From the NCBI RefSeq assembly GCF_016722765.1, contig NZ_JAEQND010000017.1, forward strand, positions 46,519 through 110,518: a stretch of DNA of 64,000 nucleotides. Direction: 5' to 3'. Position numbers and translations under genes: made by a program. This DNA is from Ramlibacter alkalitolerans. Lineage in GTDB: Bacteria; Pseudomonadota; Gammaproteobacteria; Burkholderiales; Burkholderiaceae_C. Of this stretch, positions 61,422 to 64,000 are shown piece after piece. How positions within the stretch are numbered: the first letter of the stretch is position 1; the number at the start of each line of letters is the position of its first letter. The notes beneath the pieces are model-generated. The model saw nothing but the letters and a program-made list of their open reading frames with translations. It made no database searches and was not told the origin of the DNA.

Positions 61422-63691
61422 AGCGCCGTACCTGGCTGCTCGGGACGACGGCGGGGGCCGGGGCGCTGCTGGTGGGCTGGTCGGCGCTGCCGCAGCGTTC
61501 GCGCATCGGCCTGGCCAGCATGATGACGCCCGGCGAAGGGGACTTCGCGCTCAACGGCTGGATCAAGATCCTGCCGGAGGGCGGCGTGGTGCTGGCGATG
61601 CCGCGCAGCGAGATGGGCCAGGGCGTGCACACGGCGCTGCCGCAACTCGCGGCGGAGGAGCTCGATGTGCCCTTGTCCGCCGTGCACATCGAGCAGGCCG
61701 GGTGGGACGCGATCTACGGCAACGTCGCGATGCTGTATGGCTACCTGCCCTTCCATCCGCGCGAGGAGGAGCGCGAGGACGGCTTCGGCCGCGTGAAGGC
61801 GGGCCGATGGATGGTCGGCAAGGTCGGCCGCGAGCTGGGCATCAATGCGACCGGCGGTTCCTCGAGCGTCGCGGATGCCTGGGAAGTCATCCGGCTGGCG
61901 GCCGCCACCGCGCGCGCTTCGCTGCTGGGCGCGGCTTCGCTGCGCTGGAAATTGCCGGCCGAGGACCTGGAGGTGGTCGACGGCGTGGTGTCGCATCCGT
62001 CCGGGCGCCGTGCCGGTTATGGCGAACTGGCCCGGGTGGCGGCGGCGACACCGCCGGGCGCGGTCGAATTGAAGGATCGCCGGAAGTGGCGCGTGATCGG
62101 TCGCCCGGCGCCCCGGCTGGACCTGCCGCCGAAGGTGAACGGGCAGGCGCGCTTCGGGATCGACGTGCGGCTGCCCGGCATGCGCTATGCGGCGCTGCGG
62201 CTCGCCCCGACGCTCGGCGGCTCGCCGGGGCGCATCGATGCCGCTGCGGCGCTGGCGATGCCGGGCGTGGAGCGGGTGGTGGTGTTGCCGGCTTACGCAG
62301 GAACGAGCGCCGGCTTCGCCGTGGTGGCGGCGAGCTACTGGCAGGCGCAGCAGGCGGCCCAGGCGGTGCAGGTCGAGTGGCGCGCCGGCCCGCAGTCGGG
62401 ACTGAGTTCCGCGGGCATTGCACGCACACTGGAAGATGCCGTGCGATCGCGCGAAGGCTTCACCTTCTACACTGAAGGCGATGTCGACCGGGTGCCTGAG
62501 GGCTCGCGTACCCTGCAAGCCTGGTACCACGCGCCGTATCTGGCGCACGCGACGCTCGAGCCCATGAATGCGACGGCGCGGGTCGATGGCGACCGGGTCG
62601 AAGTCTGGGCGCCGACGCAGGTCCCGCAGCCCTGCCGGGAGGCGGCGGCACGCGTGGCCGGCGTGCCGGTCGGGCGGGTGGAACTGCACGTCACCTTCCT
62701 CGGCGGCGGCTTCGGTCGCCGGCTGGAGGTCGACTATGTGGCGCAGGCAGTGCGCGTGGCGATGGACCTGCCCGGGGTGGCCGTGCAGCTGATCTGGCCG
62801 CGCGAGGAGGACACGACGCACGACTTCTACCGGCCCATGCACGTCGCGCGACTGCGCGCTACGTTGGATGCGAAGGGGCATCCGGTCGCGCTGCAGGTCC
62901 GGTCCGCGGGGGATGCGATCGCGCCGCGGTGGATGGAGCGCGCGCTGCCGGCGTTCGCCGGGCCGGTCGATCTTCCCGACAAGACGGGATCCGAAGGCCT
63001 GTTCGACCAGCCGTATGCGTTTGCCAACCAGAGGATCCAGCATGTGTTCACGCGCAGCGGGGTGCCGGTGGGCTTCTGGCGCTCGGTCGGGCACTCGCAC
63101 AACTGCTTCTTCATCGAGTCGTTCATCGACGAGATCGCCGCAGAGCTGAAACAGGATCCGCTCGCGCTGCGGCGGAGCCTGTTGCGGGACTCGCCACGTC
63201 ACCTGGCGGTGCTGGATCTGGCGGCGGAGCGCTCGGGCTGGGGGAGCAGGCCTCTGCCCGCGGGGCGCGCCCGCGGCATCGCGCTGCACGAGTCCTTCGG
63301 CTCCGTGGTGGCGCAGGTCGTGGAAGTCTCCCTGCAGGGCCCGGCACCTCGGGTGCACCGGGTGGTCTGCGCGATCGATTGCGGCACCGTCGTCAATCCG
63401 CAGATCGTCGCGCAGCAGATGGAGGGTGCAGTCGTCTTCGGCCTCACGGCTGCGCTGTACGGGCGCATCGACATCCGCCAGGGTGCCGTGCAGCAACGGA
63501 ACTTCCCCGATTACCCGATGCTCCGAATGGGCTCGGCGCCGCATGTGGAGACGTACATCGTGCCGAGCGAGCGTTCGCCTGGCGGAGTCGGCGAGCCCGG
63601 CGTTCCCCCCGTGGCGCCAGCGCTGGCGGGTGCGCTGTTCGCACTGACGGGGCAGCGCCACCGCGCGCTCCCGCTGTCGGACTTGTCCTAG
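61418..63691 (+). CDS. Molybdopterin-binding subunit of aldehyde/isoquinoline oxidoreductase family (IorB-like)
   Basis: The 757-residue catalytic subunit starts at GTG and carries a Tat signal (KRRTWLLGTTAGAGALLVG). Family motifs are PRSEMGQGVHTALPQLAAEELD, HATLEPMNATARV, FLGGGFGRRLEVDYVAQAV, RSVGHSHNCFFIESFIDEIA, and the C-terminal GGVGEPGVPPVAPAL with the active-site Glu. The Tat signal implies periplasmic action. No cytochrome subunit or XdhC-type chaperone is adjacent. The substrate is unknown; aldehydes or quinoline-type heterocycles are candidates. Confidence 0.92.
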   Translation: MKRRTWLLGTTAGAGALLVGWSALPQRSRIGLASMMTPGEGDFALNGWIKILPEGGVVLAMPRSEMGQGVHTALPQLAAEELDVPLSAVHIEQAGWDAIYGNVAMLYGYLPFHPREEEREDGFGRVKAGRWMVGKVGRELGINATGGSSSVADAWEVIRLAAATARASLLGAASLRWKLPAEDLEVVDGVVSHPSGRRAGYGELARVAAATPPGAVELKDRRKWRVIGRPAPRLDLPPKVNGQARFGIDVRLPGMRYAALRLAPTLGGSPGRIDAAAALAMPGVERVVVLPAYAGTSAGFAVVAASYWQAQQAAQAVQVEWRAGPQSGLSSAGIARTLEDAVRSREGFTFYTEGDVDRVPEGSRTLQAWYHAPYLAHATLEPMNATARVDGDRVEVWAPTQVPQPCREAAARVAGVPVGRVELHVTFLGGGFGRRLEVDYVAQAVRVAMDLPGVAVQLIWPREEDTTHDFYRPMHVARLRATLDAKGHPVALQVRSAGDAIAPRWMERALPAFAGPVDLPDKTGSEGLFDQPYAFANQRIQHVFTRSGVPVGFWRSVGHSHNCFFIESFIDEIAAELKQDPLALRRSLLRDSPRHLAVLDLAAERSGWGSRPLPAGRARGIALHESFGSVVAQVVEVSLQGPAPRVHRVVCAIDCGTVVNPQIVAQQMEGAVVFGLTAALYGRIDIRQGAVQQRNFPDYPMLRMGSAPHVETYIVPSERSPGGVGEPGVPPVAPALAGALFALTGQRHRALPLSDLS

Positions 63692-63711
63692 GGTTTTCCC
63701 TGTGCTATAGT
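63683..63711 (+). promoter_or_regulatory. Promoter 1 at the end of the iorB-like gene
   Basis: TTGTCC (63683-63688) and TATAGT (63706-63711) are 17 bp apart. The -35 lies within the last codons of the preceding gene. It reads into the leader-like DNA at the window end. Confidence 0.6.
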
Positions 63712-63794
63712 CCGTGGCTCTGTTGACGACGGCACCGCGAATGCGGCGGCCGCAGCGGCAGAGGGCTCTGGAAGATGACCGAGGAAAATCGGTA

Positions 63795-63816
63795 TAGAAT
63801 CGAGAGCTTCGCTGGT
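63795..63816 (+). promoter_or_regulatory. Promoter 2 core with GC-rich discriminator
   Basis: TAGAAT (63795-63800) is followed by CGAGAGCTTCGCTGGT, nearly the same sequence that follows the -10 of promoter 3. Its -35 is poor. Confidence 0.45.
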
Positions 63817-63882
63817 GACGAATGCGGGCGGGGATGGCGGGAAACTGCAGTCCTGGATCGCGAAAGCAGCAGCGAAAAGAGT

Positions 63883-63912
63883 TTGACAGGTCTCTACAAA
63901 ATCAGTCATAAT
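63883..63912 (+). promoter_or_regulatory. Promoter 3, strong, rRNA-type
   Basis: TTGACA (63883-63888) and CATAAT (63907-63912) are 18 bp apart. The GC-rich discriminator CGAGGGCTTCG fits a stringently controlled stable-RNA promoter. Confidence 0.7.
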
Positions 63913-64000
63913 CGAGGGCTTCGCTGATCGCAGCGGGGTTGGTTGAGCAGGTAGGCGCAAGGCCGAGGGCTCTGGCGGGATCGTTAACAACATACAGCCG

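Larger units (their letters stand above)
63692..64000 (+). other. Probable rRNA operon promoter/leader region
   Basis: No protein gene is seen. Three promoter-like sequences lie in tandem, with two duplicated blocks (ATCGAGRGCTTCGCTGRT at 63799 and 63911; GAGGGCTCTGG at 63761 and 63965). The end, GATCGTTAACAACATACAGCCG cut short as GTTAACAACATACAGCCG, resembles the sequence before rRNA genes in Comamonadaceae as I recall it. The 16S gene itself would lie beyond the window. Confidence 0.6.

Noticed and set aside
63688..63993. Minus-strand frame of 101 codons at the window end
   Set aside because: It lies antisense to promoter/leader-like DNA and has no ribosome site or recognisable content.

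Overview
The window is about 70% GC, densely packed, and reads as chromosomal DNA of a betaproteobacterium, most likely a Comamonadaceae member (Ramlibacter/Variovorax-like). This rests on the gene families, the GTG/TTG start use, the hemE-priA and diaA/yraN/rsmI neighbourhoods and the dispersed intergenic repeats. Family names come from motif reading and memory, not database searches. No tRNA, insertion sequence, prophage or CRISPR array was recognised. The right end looks like the promoter and leader of an rRNA operon whose 16S gene would start just outside.

Layout. 1-4745: end of an unknown gene, recQ with a small acidic protein gene upstream, and an acyl-CoA ligase. 4784-9672: MarR regulator plus NodT/EmrA/EmrB drug efflux operon, with a palindromic operator inside a near-consensus promoter. 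9871-13668: small protein, short-type putA, divergent Lrp regulator. 13815-16809: yggS and the twitching-motility ATPases pilT and pilU. 17082-21868: a hydroxyacid dehydrogenase bracketed by two long palindromic elements, then the dolP/diaA/yraN/rsmI cluster. 21955-25457: priA and hemE around an intergenic with three DnaA-box-like sites. 25495-33753: TPR-methyltransferase, GH19 muralytic enzyme, metY, CoA-binding protein, DsbD-type reductase, AlaX-type editing protein, and a frameshifted sugar-dehydrogenase gene. 33828-37818: Lrp regulator divergent from an orphan pyruvate-dehydrogenase-type E1 gene, followed by a tandem duplication of its 3' end. 37819-45504: creatininase-like protein, then ptxS and a seven-gene operon. 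45621-51232: CBS protein, small proteins, thioredoxin-like protein, eptA and a divergent two-component system. 51270-58885: phosphatase, VOC, PhzF, aminotransferase and EamA genes facing a MocR regulator, then a phospholipase-D-type lipoprotein. 58970-63691: ABC-F ATPase uup and a two-subunit molybdenum hydroxylase.

The most informative region is 38693-45504. A PtxS-like LacI regulator, three copies of the GAAAC-centred palindrome known for PtxS, and KguE/KguK/KguD-like enzymes indicate 2-ketogluconate catabolism. The usual MFS permease KguT is absent; a complete polar-amino-acid-family ABC transporter (two permeases, binding protein, ATPase) is built into the same operon and is the obvious candidate for uptake.

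A second theme is repeats at gene ends. A GTAGGCTGG-type element occurs at least seven times and supplies stop codons to several neighbouring genes. A different hairpin element encodes the RecQ C-terminal tail.
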